Below, piece by piece: positions 22,746-36,244 of a DNA stretch of 64,000 nt. The DNA comes from Microdon myrmicae (lineage: Eukaryota > Arthropoda > Insecta > Diptera > Syrphidae): positions 62,430,211 through 62,494,210 of the forward strand of contig OZ007497.1 of assembly GCA_963931805.1 (NCBI GenBank), written 5' to 3'. Position numbers and translations under genes: made by a program. The number at the start of each line of letters is the position of its first letter. Position 1 is the stretch's first letter. A model generated the notes under the pieces. The model saw nothing but the letters and a program-made list of their open reading frames with translations, did not search any database and was not told the origin of the DNA.

Positions 22746-24733
22746 CCATCATCGCTAAAATTAAGTTCTTTCTTTCCACTTTAGAAAACCATAAATCTCG
22801 TCTTTCTTGAGTGGTTGTGGCAGCGATTCTTCTACATCAGAACTGAGTTATTCGTACGAATATTATAAAACACAACCGGGTATAAAAGTAGGAATGGGAT
22901 TGTGTAGATTAGGAGGATAGAAAAAGTAAAAAAGATATATAGAAAGAAGTGCCATAATGTGTTGGCTCTGTTTATTTGTTAGCCATTCAACAAGAAAATA
23001 GTCTTCTAGTAAGTTCACCAGAAAATCCTATCACAACAACGATAAATCACACACAACCCTTAGAAAGCAACAGTAAGTAAGGGCGAAGGTGAACAATTTA
23101 CATCGTTTTCCAAACACAAATTGCCATAAGTGTTACGCCCACACGCCAAAATAAGTTGATCGACCGTTGAAACAACATTACTAATACGTCATATCCCCTG
23201 TTGTTGTTACAACCCAACCATTGCAAACCAAATTCCGTCAAAATAAACGTGAAGAAGTCGTGCATAACATCAAAGGCAACTGACAACGACCAAGCCAGCC
23301 ATGTGGAAGATTTACCAACTCTGGCGCTATGGATCGATTTACCTAGGCATTTAGTCGCATTCTAGATAAACCGGCTGCTAGTATATTCTAACTCTGTACC
23401 ATGAACGTCATGTTGATTGTGATTAATTGTACGAATTTCTGGAATATTAGGCTTTCAGCATATTCAGTCAAATGTTAATATTAAGCCACCCATACTGATG
23501 CAGACGTTTTCCATTGTGCACCTTTTTTATGGTTGCCCCAAAGGATGCGTTATCTTCTAAAGATACCGGCGGAGTTACGATTTGAAGAAACAATTTTCTT
23601 CTTGCTTCCTTACATCTGGTACAGATTTTATTTCCACATTTTTCTTCCGATAATTAAATCTTTTGCCCTTGTTTACACACACGTGTAACCGTTGCCTCGC
23701 ATCCATTCTCGGAGCATCCATGCAAACATCACATTGAGAGAATGCTTACATTGTACCAAGATTATCCTTATCATTTCTAAGAAGAGGGTAACTTTGCGCT
23801 TGTTACCCAATAGTCAGTGCACACACTGACCATTGTATGTTAGGGGATGGCGCTCTCGCTATAAGAACCACAAGGATTGTTTGCATATGATGTACGATCG
23901 TAAGCAAACAATCCAATACCAATATGATGGATGGTTCCAAGGTAAGCATTCGATAAGGATTATCCCAGAGGGAATGTGTTTATATTAGCCAAGCGGGGAC
24001 ATTTGCGTTGAAATATGTATAGGCCATCTTATGTAAACGAAAAAGGAAAAGGTGGATATGTATTCTTCGGGTAATCAGAATGTAGTTTTGCTTTACACTA
24101 TGTATGACTTTTTTTTTATTTGTTTGGGATGGTGTTCCTTATGACACATTGATAGGTAAATGGGCTCCGTAATCCGGGCACAAGCCTGCCACATGCACGA
24201 TTCACACAGTTGTACAGTATGTCACAGCACTGCACCTACGTACTAAAACCATTGCATCTTCTACCACTCTCCTAGTGAGACTGACTTTGGATTTTCCTTC
24301 AAAGGGTTGGTTAGCTCTTTAGGCTAGTTTCTGGACTTGATTTTTCTACCCTGCGTAGCATATTCTGTACTAGGTTTACTATTGTACACATCTCAGTCCA
24401 ACACTCCTCTGCCCGCATAATATATTCAACGAGGAGCGTTATTCTTGGTTTCCATTACACAAGACGGCTACATACAAAAATGGGATGTTCAGTATACAGT
24501 ACACGTGTGAAGGCTTTATCCAAACTTCTACGCATGTGACCAGTTTAAAGATACATCTGCCTTTTAAGCTCGTGTTCCATCTGGCCGGCCATAAAGCAGT
24601 AAAGGCTTCTCTTTCTTCTAGCTTCATCGTCGCCATACCACCAGGTTATAGATACGAAGCATTTTCTCAGCTAGGGTATCTATGGGGAGTAGTCCAGTTC
24701 CAACAAATGCTGCTTCGTCGAAGGTCGTCCTGT
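22746..24733. other. Unassigned intronic region, ~2 kb
   Basis: No coding exon or known element is recognised. All frames are short. It may contain decayed transposon sequence that cannot be classified by eye. Confidence 0.45.
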
Positions 24734-24737
24734 AGTA

Positions 24738-25816
24738 GTGTAGGGGTTTTTAAATCCACTTCCAAAGAACCACCCATTTCCATAAATTACCTGCCTTCTA
24801 CTTACCTGCAAATGAGCATCGTAAGCTGCTCTGCATCACCTTCCACCTAAAAACATAAGCCCATGGCAAGATTACCATCTTACCGTGGCATCAAACTTTC
24901 ACCCCGGGGCATGCTTGCATCCAACGCATCATGTTTCCGAAATCTAATTCGGTTACCTCTTCATGTAACCGACATTAATTCCCGAACATGTCAATGTGCA
25001 TTGCTGAGAAGCACTTTCTCACACACGTGCATGACATGTCCATCCTCGCCTTATCGGCTGGACCATCGGCCGATCGCCCTATCGACAACAGACAGCATAG
25101 CCATCGCTGACTGTCCACAAACGATCGAATGTTATTTAAAGTAAACACACACTCGATCCATCGACCTATGAGATGTTACATTTAGAGTAGAATCAAAATT
25201 AGGCTTCACAACATGGCAAAAGTGTAAACAAACGCTGCCTCCATGCTCATCAGATACTTTCCTGGGTTATCTACAGCCTCGGCAACCTTTTGTCCAATCG
25301 ACAAAAGCAATGCACGCGTCTAACGTTTGGTCGCCGTGAATCGAATTTTTCAGTATATAAACATGCATACAAAAAATTCGACCCTTTACGTACAGCAAGA
25401 TTCAGTACACAATCACCATTGTGTACCTAAATTGCTAATTGCGATGCAGAGTATTTGTACATCTGCATCCATGACCACTACGACGTCCTTTGTTCTATCC
25501 TCTTGTTTCAGTTTCGTTTCCCATGACCTTCGTTGCATGAGTAAACAATGGATCATTAGCACACTAGCTAAGATCGACCCGGGGATATCCTCTCCAACTC
25601 TCCACCACACCACCACAAAGAGAAACTTCACGTTTCTCTCAAGGAAAAGAAAACTCATCCTTAGCTGAGAGAGGACTCACCAGCGTCTCTCGAGGTTAAT
25701 CGCTGAGTACCTCAATCAGTCGAAATCCAATCACCAACCAGGTCGAGTTCTCTTCCATTTTCCGTAGCGTGCGCACTATAGTGCGCACACCCCCATTCGT
25801 ATAAAGTCTCTGCCTC
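24738..25816 (+). mobile_element. LTR, 3'-truncated
   Basis: Starts TGTAGGGGTTTTTAAATCC with the inverted CAAAGAACCACCC. From 25230 it closely matches 13230-13800 of the outer LTR (shared CTACAGCCTCGGCA, CGTGAATCGAATTTTTCAG, TATAAACATGCATAC). It stops near 25816 where non-LTR sequence begins, so the AATAAA/R end is missing. The frame at 25327-25668 is part of the LTR. Confidence 0.7.
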
Positions 25817-27640
25817 GAGTATATATATTTTTCGGCATCCGTGATAGAGCTTTATATAAGCCGTAAGAGGTGTGGAGTCGGAGGAATATATATAAGGTAA
25901 GGATTTTGTGGGATTTCGAAGGTTTGTCTTGAGAAGAGATGAATTGAGGAGATAAGCGCAGTCAAGCGAGTCGGAGAGAAGCTCTAGATGATGAATAAAC
26001 AGAATGCGGGCTAGGACTCTACACTCCTCTGGCGTTTCTAACAGATAAACACACAGTACACAAGCAAATAGTGAAGAACAACACAGAAATAAAATCGAAT
26101 AAGCAAAAGCATCAGCCGTATACCAAGCAATAACATACCAATTCCACACCAGTTGAGTGTACTTGAGTTTAGTAATCGGATTCGTACACGCGACAGTGTA
26201 TTGAGCATTGATTCAATCTCTTAGTGATTCTGACCATAATAGCGTCAGTTCGAATCAAACGGTCTTCATATCGTTGCAAACCCCATACTTCTCCAGAATT
26301 TTTAGGTCGATTAATTTAAGACGAATAATATAACGGTGCATGATCAAAGGGTTTTCCCTTTTCCCATTTGTAAAGCGAATCATAAGAAACGACGTTGAAC
26401 ATATTCGATTCCGCGAACATGGAATTTTTGGCAACAGGGCCATACCTGGTATGTGTACTCTAGCAGTGGACTGACAACGGAAAAATAAAAGATCGACTCA
26501 CTTAGGTGTTGGAGAATTCCTTCTACCAGCTTTTCACGAACACGAGGGTTGGGGTGGCTTTCCGGATTATCTCCTCAATATGTGATAGGAAGTTACGCTC
26601 GCTATCGAATAGGATTCCAAGATCCCCACGAATAGTTGCGCCAAGATCACGGATAAGGGCTGTTTATAAAGGAAATAAGAGCGGGGGAAGAGAGAATACA
26701 CTTACGAAAAAAACGTTATAGATTGCATTTGGGGATGTTAAATACGAGGCAGTTTTTATTACACCAACTGAGAAGTTATCGGGGTCAGTTTGCAACAATG
26801 TGGGATCAAGTGTGACACGATGATCTTGTGTAATTAAATGTTATGAGCATATAGAGACTCACAGAACCACTTGATGACTTTATCATTGTCATTATTGGTT
26901 AATATAGCATTACATTAAATTGTTAAGATTGTACCATTCATATCCAATAAAGGATGTTATTTTAAAAAAAATTATTGGTTAATATAAATAGGAGAGAACC
27001 CAAGTGGCTTTCTTTGGGGAATTTCAAAAGCAGCCTGGAATGGGTTGGATATTATGGATCTGAACCGTGTGGAAATGTGAATACACCTTCCAAATGTGAA
27101 TATACCTTGAGAGAGGGACAGATTGAAGGTCTTTGATGGGGGAGCCGAGTGGAAGGGTGAAGATTTTTTGAGGAGAATTGCTGGAGTGATTCTGGACCCG
27201 GAGTAAACTCATCTTTGAGTACGAATAATTTAAAATCAATTAAAGGCATCTCAATAGAGTGGGCGAGGGGGGGTTGGGATGTTGGAGAACTAATCGATAT
27301 AAGAAGAGTCTGGAACAAAGAAGTCATTTATGAATGATTATTTGAAATGAGTTACAAGGAGATTAGCATTAGGACTAGATGAGGTTTACGAATTAAAGGA
27401 AAGCGATGTGGGGTAACCATCGGATGTACGTTTATGATTGACGAACTGAAAAAAGGATTTGAGGTATATTTTTAAGTTGGTTTGAGTTTTATTAGATAGT
27501 TTCGGTAAAAGGTGTTGTATAGTTCAGTGAACTTGAAGTAAGAGTTAAGAAAGTTGGAGTAGCCGAGAATAGCTCGATTCCATAAGAATGTGGTCCACCG
27601 ATTGCCCATTTTTCTTACTCAGGGAACAAAGCTTGATTGT
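25817..27640 (-). pseudogene. Jockey/I-like non-LTR fragment, second copy
   Basis: Minus-strand blocks match the element at 4439-6409: YVQRRFLRFALQMGKGK near 26400-26330, LKILEK near 26290, then after a small insertion EECRVLARILFIHHLE and SDSLDCAYLLNSSLLKTNL near 26040-25920. Sequence at 27100-27500 (LINSFVNHKRTSDG-like near 27430) corresponds to the linker before the RT. Multiple frameshifts and stops. Confidence 0.7.
26028..26285 (+). repeat. Dispersed ~270-bp tRNA-like repeat, copy 4
   Basis: Matches 4170-4438: starts TCTGGCGTTTCTAACAGATA, includes AGTACACAAGCAAATAGTG and AGCAAAAGCATCAGCCGTAT, and ends with the B-box-like CAGTTCGAATCA near 26246-26257. It splits the minus-strand RT C-terminal region between LKILE and ECRVLAR. 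Confidence 0.6.
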
Positions 27641-28584
27641 ATAAAGGCTTCACCTTGTGAAAAAAAGTAAACAAACAAAAATAATTAAAATTAGAAATAT
27701 TAAAATAAATAAAAGAATATAATTAAGAATATATCCGCAAGTTCGCTGGCGAACTGATTCACAACCCACTCGGGAGAGAAGCAACTGCATTCCTCTATGC
27801 TGTGCTATGAATTTGAAAACCCACGTTGTTGAGATCGGACATCTACACTCATTTCCCTTTAATTGGAGAAAAATAATTCTGAAGTGTTTTCTACGGACGA
27901 TCCAACTATCACATATAAGGGGGTATTCTTGTGATGGTTTATTAGGAAAGTTGAAAATGTCAAGTCGTACACTCAAAACTAAACAGCTGCAACCCTCTAA
28001 GCTTGAACTACTAAAGCCAAGTGGTTCTATTCTAAAGGTAAAGAATACTAACTTGGAAGCAATTAACGCGAGAAACTTCCAAAAACGTAGTCTGGAATAC
28101 CAAACGTAAATGTTCATTTGTCACAAGAAAATCACAATAGAGACTTCCTTATACATCAAGTGCAATGTCAACTTATGAAGAAATGCTAAATGACCTTTTA
28201 TCCTTCACTATTCTTAGTAAATGAGAATTGGCGAAGGATGTACCTTGACACGTGCCAAACAGGAAAGTCATAAGAGTGTGACCCTCAACTAAGTTGACAG
28301 AATAACATTTGTGTTATGATACACATAAGCGTCCGGCAAAAGATGAATGCTTCTCGGAATAGTATTTAAGAGTACATCGGCAGCAGTAACGAAGTCTTTG
28401 AAGACATTTTTATGCATTATAAAAATGCACACGCTAAAGCGTTGCTGACTAACTTCACAGCGTTTTCATTATATTAGTGGAAAGTGAGCAGTACAAGTTT
28501 ATTCTGAACATGTACAAATTGTGCCCTGGGAATTTTGACATTTCAAAACGTTGTTGTGGCAAAATATGGAATATATGGTACATA
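27641..28584. other. Unassigned intronic sequence
   Basis: A plus-strand frame of 100 codons (27807-28109; MNLKTHVVEIGHLHSF, KLKMSSRTLKTKQLQPS) overlaps a longer minus-strand frame. Neither is recognised and neither has splice or family support. Confidence 0.35.
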
Positions 28585-28586
28585 TA

Positions 28587-31479
28587 CGAGGATGGTTTAA
28601 AAAGTTTCCGACCTAACAAAGATACAAGATATTTTTTCTTAAAAAAATTTTTTTTTATTTATTATTATTTTATTTATTTTTCTACATAGTCTCCTTGCAA
28701 CTCTACACACTTCTCCCAGTGATGCTACCATGCCTCTAACCCGTCCAAATAATACTCACGTTTTTCTCTGCAAAATAACTGTTCACGAAGTTGGTTGCCT
28801 CCTCATTTGACGAAAATCTCTGTCCTCCGAGCGCAATTTAGGAACAAAAAGAAGTCGCTTGGGGGTAAATCTGGTGAGTAAGGCGGATGGTCAAGCAGTT
28901 TAAACCGTAATTCGTGGATTTTCGTCATGGCAACCGCTGAGGTGTGGGACAGCGCATTGTCTTGGTGAAACTGGATTTTCGTTTTTGAAAATGTGGCCGT
29001 TTTTCCAGAATTTCTGCCTTCAGTTGGTCAAGTAATGATGCGTAGTATGCTCCTGTAATGGTTTTTCCTTTTTCAAGATAACTCCATCACTATCCCAAAC
29101 AACAGTAGCCATCACCTTCCCAGCCGAAAAAACAGTTTTTGCTTTTTTTGGAGCCGATTCCCCCTTTGCAGTCTACTGTTTTGACTGTATTTTTTTTTTG
29201 GGCGTATAATGGTGTATTAAAGTTTCATCGAAGGTAATTAATCGGCGCCAAAACTTGGATTTATTGCGCCTAAACTGCGCCAACAGAGCGTTAGAAATGT
29301 TCATTCTTTGGTCTAACGTGAGCAAACGCGGCGCCCAACGCGCGAACAGCTTTCTCATGCCTAAATCTTGAATTAATATGGGACAAACACGTTCTTTGGA
29401 CATTTTCATAGCCTCTGCCATTTCTCTCACTTTAATTCGGTGGTTCTGTGGCGGTTCCGCCAAACCTCACTGTTATTTACCTGAAGAACCCCCATAACTT
29501 CGGCCCAACCTTATAAGTTGCGCTAATGCTATCGCATTAGCACCTTAAATGCGTCACTCATCAAATAGATCAAATTTATATAACCTAAAAGTCCCTGTAA
29601 AATAATTCTTACCTTTCATGCATTTCTTCGCATACAAATTCCCTACAAGAATTGTTTCCATTATACGGGAGCATAAAACAAAACCTATTCGGTACCTTCG
29701 GTTGCCAGGCAAATTCCAACCTTCCCACACCTGCACCGCAATCTCCCCGCAGCAAAAACATTTCCTTCCCAAGGATAATTAATGCTTTCAATGCATTACC
29801 TGGAAATGCCTGCAAAGGATTTTTTTCTACAAGGGCATTCATACATGTATCAATGCATCTCTGCATTAGCGACCCAGAACCGAATTTCCAATCAGGTTAG
29901 ATTTTCACACTAGCGTTGGACACTTGCGTCGCCATAGATAATATGTTCCATTGACACAGACGGTATATACAAACCGTCATTGTATAACCATCTAATCTGC
30001 CTTGCAATGACTTGCAACTATCGATACAGCTGCAAGCACTTTACCCAGAATTGCTTCTTTGTTTGAATCTCCAAACAAGCATCGACTTCGCGCATAGCCG
30101 CCGGATTGAATTCAAAACATAAACAATGCAAATATAGAATCCGTTTCCCTCAAACGAATTTCCCTGCATATACAAATGCAAACAAGGGATTCGTTACGTT
30201 CACCAACCCATTAGCACCTTTTCCCAATGGCTATTCGCCTATTTACACAAGGGCATTACTCATCTAAGACGTTTATAATGCCCTCGTCCCATATTTGCTT
30301 TTAGCACATTTCTTCGATGCATCTGCGTCTATTTTAGCCGCGATGCACATCATAAACCATGATCGCCCCGATTCCTTTTGTCCTTGCCGCCTGTCTGCTT
30401 TGTTTTTCCATTGCCTTCGCGCATAATAAACAACACAGATCTGAACGATCACACACATACCACCATGATCTCCATTACGAGATCTAGTTTTCTATTCCAC
30501 CAAGAGAGACTTTACATTTCTCTGGTGGTAAGTAAAAACATATCCTTAGTAGAGAGGATATCTACCACCACACCACCAAACTTACCCCAAACGAGGGTTG
30601 AATCTTTTAGTCTTATTACATCCGCAAACCACCACGGTCGTGCCGCTCCCGCTCTCTGTCATGCGGCAGAGAAGCGTAGATACACCGAGGTCGTGTCGAG
30701 TGTTTCACCTTGTTTAAAATTTATAAGAAATCAATTTAATATTAATATATACTTATTATGTATGTATATGTGAAGTATAAAAACACTAACATATTTGATA
30801 TGGCTGAGAACAAAGTGTTTTTTATTAACAGAATTATCCTTCACAATTTCAAAGAGAATAAAACGAAATAAACTAAATCAGTGTGTTCAATTTTCCGGCT
30901 ACAGTTCCTGGGTGTTTTTAGTGTGTTTACTCGCTTCTCGTTTTCTCCTGGTGAACAGTTCTCTTTTGGTGCTGCGATATTCGGTGGAACATTTAGTGAC
31001 GATTCGGTTTGGCGGACCCTTTTAGAACTGGTGGAGACGATGTAGAACCCCGTGTCGTGCGCCGGCACAATGACCTAATCCCCACAGTTCTCTAGCACCA
31101 TTTGGTGAACTTTAGCGATGTTATCGTAAGTTGTTGCAGTTTTTGGACGTACCGAATGTTCATCGTCTCTCAAGCTCTCACACAATTCAGCTGCCCAAAA
31201 TTTCACTGTGGTAAATAATGATGCAGAGTCCGCATACACAGAGTCCAACTCATCCATGATTTGCATAGGCGTATTGCCTTTCAAAAACAAAAATTTTATG
31301 ACAGCTCGATAACCACTCACATCAACTCACTCAAATGACTGTCAAATAAAGACTACGCATCAAAAATGGCTACAATTTTTGTGACTAACTGTCAAAAGAT
31401 GCACAACTACATTCACTAGCTTTTATTGACGACTGCTGCTATCTTCAGGTTGAGGTCGAAATTCTTTAGCCCATTCTCG
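28587..31479 (-). mobile_element. mariner transposon, split by a solo LTR
   Basis: TA dinucleotides at 28585-28586 and 31480-31481 flank inverted ends CGAGGATGGTTTAAAAAG and CGAGAATGGGCTAAAGAA (minus strand). The minus strand encodes YRAVIKFLFLKGNTPMQIM near 31300, VREMAEAMKMSKERVCPIL near 29420, the first catalytic Asp in TFDETLIHHYTP near 29230, then QDNALSHTSAVAMTKIH and PPYSPDLPPSDFFLFL near 28970-28850, giving a D-34-D spacing (DD34D). Removing the LTR and one GTTC leaves about 1249 bp, a normal mariner length. Stops and frameshifts after the first Asp make it inactive. Confidence 0.93.
29447..31086 (+). mobile_element. Solo LTR in mariner, TSD GTTC
   Basis: A 1640-bp unit starting TGTGGCGGTTCCGCCAAAC and ending AATCCCCACA, flanked by GTTC at 29443-29446 and 31087-31090. 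AATAAAACG near 30857 is followed by AATCAGTGTGTTC; the 3' end has GTAGAACCCCGTGTCGTGC and GCCGGCAC. It lies between transposase codons of the mariner, so it is the younger insertion. Confidence 0.93.
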
Positions 31480-31489
31480 TACACTATTT

Positions 31490-31960
31490 GTGACTATATT
31501 TTCCCATTCCGCTTCTTCCAGGGAATGTGTTTTCTTAGATCGCCTAGCAAATTTCGCCCTCTACCGTCTTAGTAATACGTTAAACAGTATGGGTAGGCAG
31601 AAAAACCTTCCTTTCACAACCGATCCGATGAATTCTTCACTTTTAGTATCTTCCCTTTTCGTTTCAACGATAAGAAACTACCACCCACCTCTTTCTCTTT
31701 TTTTTAACGATTCCCTGCTAGAGTTTTCCTCAACCCCAACCTCTACCCTCCAGCGATATATTTTCTTGTGACTTACTCCTCATTATTGATTGCCTAAGTT
31801 GATTCTCGTTTAGATCATATAACAGTAGAAGAATCTCTTGCCATTTTGACAGAGAATTCTCTTGATGTTCTTAATTTTAGGCATAAAACACTAACCACAT
31901 CACCTTCTTAGTATAGTCGTAAGCTTTGTTGTTTACGAAATAAAGGAAACCAGGTGGGGG
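31490..31960 (+). pseudogene. Jockey/I-like endonuclease fragment (+ strand)
   Basis: A plus-strand frame reads FSHSASSRECVFLDRLANFA, then GRQKNLPFTTDPMNSSL and NYHPPLSLFFND. These align with the endonuclease part seen on the minus strand near 6120-5950 (SHPSSDKECFFIDQLDDF). The mariner ends 9 bp upstream. Beyond 31771 only weak matches remain. Confidence 0.6.
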
Positions 31961-32245
31961 CTATTAGGAAACTATTCTATTTTTCTCAGTTTTTATCTCT
32001 TCTTCACCGAACTTTACAACCAAAATTACCCAATCAAAACGAAAGCCAGTTTAATAAATGAATCAAAAACTTTATTTGAAAAACCTCTTACATCAGCCTA
32101 ATGTACAAAAAAGGACCAAAATACGTTGCCATGAACTAATGTTCTATTACCAATCTTCCCCAAATGAATGAAGCATGAACGGTATGAAAGCATTCTATGT
32201 GAAGAACTCAACTTTCATCTAGACAACGTGGTTTCCATAGAAGTA
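31961..32245. other. Unassigned intronic sequence
   Basis: No recognised coding signal; it may be the decayed continuation of the fragment ending at 31960. The LTR at 32250 follows. Confidence 0.4.
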
Positions 32246-32249
32246 GGTT

Positions 32250-33639
32250 TGTGGCGGTTCCGCCAAACCCCACTGTACAGTGAAGAACCCCCATAACTAC
32301 GAGTACAACCCAGCCATCATAAATTTCCGCTAATGCAATCGCATTAAGCACCTGTAAATGCTTCACGCAACAGAGACCAAATGTATTTAGCTAAAAGCTT
32401 CTGGAAAAGAATTCTTACCTTCATTCATTAATTCGAATTAAAAATTCCTTATAAGAAGTTTCTCCAAACTTATCTTAAATTCCCTGAAAGAAAACTCAAC
32501 AGTTCACATATAATGCAACCGCATAATCAGGGAATCTTAACATTAAGTTGGCTATTCCCAGCCTCAACATTTGTACAATAAATGTACCTACATACCTATT
32601 GGCTGGCGACCCTTTTACGCAACGATAAACAGTCCAACGCAGCTGTCAACGCAATAGACGCTGAAACGAATTCCCTAGCATGTACCATGTACAAGCAAAA
32701 GAACGCTGTCCTTCAGCAGGCATTCTGGCGATACGGCAAACAATTGAAACCATTCAAGTATCCCAAATGCATCTCCCATCTAATGAGTTACAACTTGTTT
32801 ACTCAGTTGGATTCTCAAATCATAAATTCCCTTTGTCCTACATATTCCTGGATCCGTTTACCATTGACCTTCCCACATAAACAAACACAAACCCAATTAG
32901 CATCCAATGAGATTCGGCTTGTTTGCTTGGCCGAACTCACATCTCATGGATGCACATTATGCCCTTCCTTTGTTTCAGTTTTGTTATCATGGCTTTGTCC
33001 CATGAATGAACCAATGTACATACATACATGTGTACCGCCATGAACTTTATTACGAGATCTGGTTTTCTATTCCACCAAGAGAGACTTTACGTTTCTCTGG
33101 TGGTAGGTAAAAACATATCCTTAGTGGAGAAGATATCTACCACCACATCACCAAACTCACCCCAAACGAGGGTTGAATCATTGAATCGTATTACAACCAT
33201 CATAAGAGCCGGTCGGGTCGTCTCCCCTCGCCGTACCGTGTACACGGTGCGGCACGTTACATACGCGATTTTCTACGTGCGCACTTCAGAAAAGTTCCCT
33301 TATATCCGGAGTTTAAATAATAAACTCTTAACATGCATTTACTTTTGAAATATGTTAAATCCATTGTCGCGGTAGAATAAGTAACATTTGTAATAAAGTT
33401 CTCGTCACCTCGCTATAAGTTATGTGAAATAAAATTAACCAGACGGAATAATAAAATCATTTATAGAAAACAATACCAGTGTTATTTATTGCTGTGCTGT
33501 GTTTTCCCTGTATTTTGAACTTGGTGACTTTCGGTGAGCATTTTTGCGGCGTTGCTCAGTATTGTTTCATCAGCGAACAGTTCGTGGGACGAAGTAGAAC
33601 CCCGTGTCGTACGCCGGCACCACGACTTCATCCCCCACA
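32250..33639 (+). mobile_element. Solo LTR, TSD GGTT
   Basis: A 1390-bp unit starting TGTGGCGGTTCCGCCAAACC and ending TCCCCCACA, flanked by GGTT at 32246-32249 and 33640-33643. Close relative of 29447-31086 (shared hairpin block near 33077-33150 and GTAGAACCCCGTGTCGTACG near the 3' end). AATAAAAT near 33427-33456 precedes CAGTGTTATTTATT. Frames inside (32582-33043) are not genes. Confidence 0.92.
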
Positions 33640-33643
33640 GGTT

Positions 33644-36159
33644 TGCAATAGCATCTCACGTATTCTTAGCCTTGGTTGTCACAAACAATTTCAGAAACAC
33701 CTTTGACAAGGAGGAGCATATCACTATGTGTTTCACTCCGAATGGTTACTTTATCATACATGTGTCATGTGCCCTATGCTGTAAGAATACTTCTTGACAC
33801 ATATCCCTCTTGCATCCCACACCCGCACGGGAATCTTAAAACGCATAGCCATAGGACAGAAGCTGTTTGGTGAGCCACTATTGGTTAAATACAACTCTAG
33901 CCAAGTGCAACAAACATAAATTCTATTATGATTCTCTTTGAGTCAACCCTGACTGGATTTTCTCTCACGCAAATCTTCCTAATAAGAAAAGCATTAACAA
34001 ATCATTTGAGGTAACTCCGCACTGTTCCTATGTTGTGGCACACATAGGCCACGCTAGATCGTTGCACTGGAATATTTAGTTAACAAATGATCACTAAAAT
34101 ATAACCGAAGATAACAATCCCAACCAAGAAAGTTAACACACTGTTGGTGGTGTTCCGTTTTAGGAACAATTTTCAAATGTATAAAATTTTTATACATAAA
34201 AATATATAATATTGAATAATATAATGTATAAGATTTTCCTGTTCTTTTTTATGCTATATTCTTGACTATGGTTCCATGTTCACTATAATTGCATGGAGTG
34301 CCGTGTCCATTGGAACCGCCACAATACCATTCAACAAAACTTGGATTGAGAGCTAGTAAAATATTCAACTATCCGTTGAACGCGATTTCGATAATAGACT
34401 AGAAGTTCTATTCTGTTAAAGACTCTTGAGGTATCTTATGCCACAGCCTGAAGGCGTTCAACTTTTCATTAGAATTGACTGTGAAATGTCACGTGATGTT
34501 ATCATATCCTGGGCTGCTGGGTGGATAGAATGTTTCAAAATGTTTCAAAGTATTTCATAATCTTCGAGAGAATGGAAGTCAGTGCTATGGGTCAATAAGA
34601 GGAGAGCGCTGAAGACTCTACTTCTTTTAAAAACTGCTTCAATATTCGCTAACTTTCATCTATTTGGGACTTAAATAATAAGATCAGATGGATGAAAAAG
34701 GTTTTACTATAGTTAGATAGAGTCCTTGTGGGCACTGTGCATTTAATTTCTCCCATATCTCATAAGATGCAGAAGAAGTCGTTATGGAGGAACTATTAAG
34801 ACCAATTCAAATTCACAAAATGCCGATGTTATCCGTTTTTCTCCGTCAGCCATATGATTTTTTGAACCCTTTCGTACATTGCTCCTTGTTAACGGAAATC
34901 CAACTGACAACACATTGGTATGACGAGTCCAAAGGTGAAGAAACTTGGTCTGGATTTATTAAGGAAGGAGGTGAAAAATAGTTGTGCATTAGCGAAATGA
35001 CCGGGTACATGACTTGGCTGAGTTAAAGCACTTAACATACTCTTTGATAGTAGCTTGAGAAGAATAGCGAAGTCATCAAACGTTACCTTTTTTTTCAAAT
35101 TGTATAACAGCATAGGTGAATAAATATATCGACACCACTACATTGGTAAAACGGTGAATATTATATTTTCCGTATTTGTGGTAACAACTTCTCCATCGTC
35201 TTGTGCGTTTTCCAATTATTTTTTCACAACCACAATTTGAATCTGACTTGATATCCATTTTCAACATGCCAACGCTGTTTATTCAGAATTTCACTCCATA
35301 CATATTCCTTTGAGATTTCACGTATACATTTTAGACCTTCCAGATTTCCGCCATTACTTGCGCTTTTTATACCAAGTCTTCTATTTCATTTTATCCTTGA
35401 ACCCTTTCATTGGGTATTATGTCACCTAGTTTATAACTTTAATTAAATGCAGCCGTCTCAACAATCTAAAACCACAAACAAACACGCTTTACTCATTTTA
35501 TTTACTCATTACTTTATAGCATGGCCGAGAATACCACAAATGGAGAAGTCTCATTTAACCAATGTAAATAACGCTGAAACGCTCTCTTTATTTGCCTTAG
35601 CTAAGTGCGGTACAACGTTCTAAATTTTTGCTTGAATAATTGCCACAATCTCGTTGCGTTCATCATTCCTTCAGGACTAATATCTTGCTCTAAGTGTCGT
35701 TTATCATAGTGTACCAAGAGCAAAATGGGGAGGTGTTCTAGGGTTTCACATAATTCCTGAACGCACTGTAATTAGAGGTAATGAGTAGATGGTACAAGGC
35801 AAGAAACAACACATCCCTAAAAGGGCAACAGAAGTATATTCCTGATCACAAAATTGACAGATAGGTCTGTGCGAAGACGTGGCAATCCTTAATAAGTGGA
35901 AAGTTAAGGGATTTTGTTTCATATCGAGTAAATTTGTATGTGTTTGCGAACATCTGCACAAGCACCTTACTTATTCATTAAGACAGAACTTTATAACTTT
36001 CCTAGTTAGGGATCCTTTTAAGCGGTATTAATTTCTATATTAAAGAATATACTGTTTACCAGGACTGATTTCTTCCAATTGTCATGTGATATTGCAAAGG
36101 GAAAATTGTGGAAAATAACTCAAATCCACATGACATGAGTGGTGGAAGTAAAGTATAGA
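33644..36159. other. Unassigned intronic region, ~2.5 kb
   Basis: AT-rich, no recognised exon or element. The plus-strand frame 34784-34981 and minus-strand frames near 35000-35270 are short and unsupported. Confidence 0.5.
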
Positions 36160-36169
36160 TCTTTAATCA

Positions 36170-36234
36170 TCATCATCATCATCGGCACCACAACAGGGAA
36201 CCAGTCCTGGCCCCATTTAGCAAGTCCTGAGGCT
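36170..36234 (-). mobile_element. tRNA-Asp SINE, severely 5'-truncated
   Basis: Only the last 65 bp remain: (GAT)n tail, CCGATG..., and the CTTGCTAAATGGGGCCAGG segment on the minus strand. Perfect 10-bp target repeats TCTTTAATCA lie at 36160-36169 and 36235-36244, showing a genuine insertion rather than a deletion remnant. Confidence 0.85.
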
Positions 36235-36244
36235 TCTTTAATCA

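Noticed and set aside
27807..28109. A possible host exon (100 codons, plus strand)
   Set aside because: No recognised homology, no matching splice-site phase with Slob, and an equally long frame on the opposite strand.
34784..34981. A possible small gene (65 codons)
   Set aside because: Short, in AT-rich unassigned intron, with no domain or splice support.
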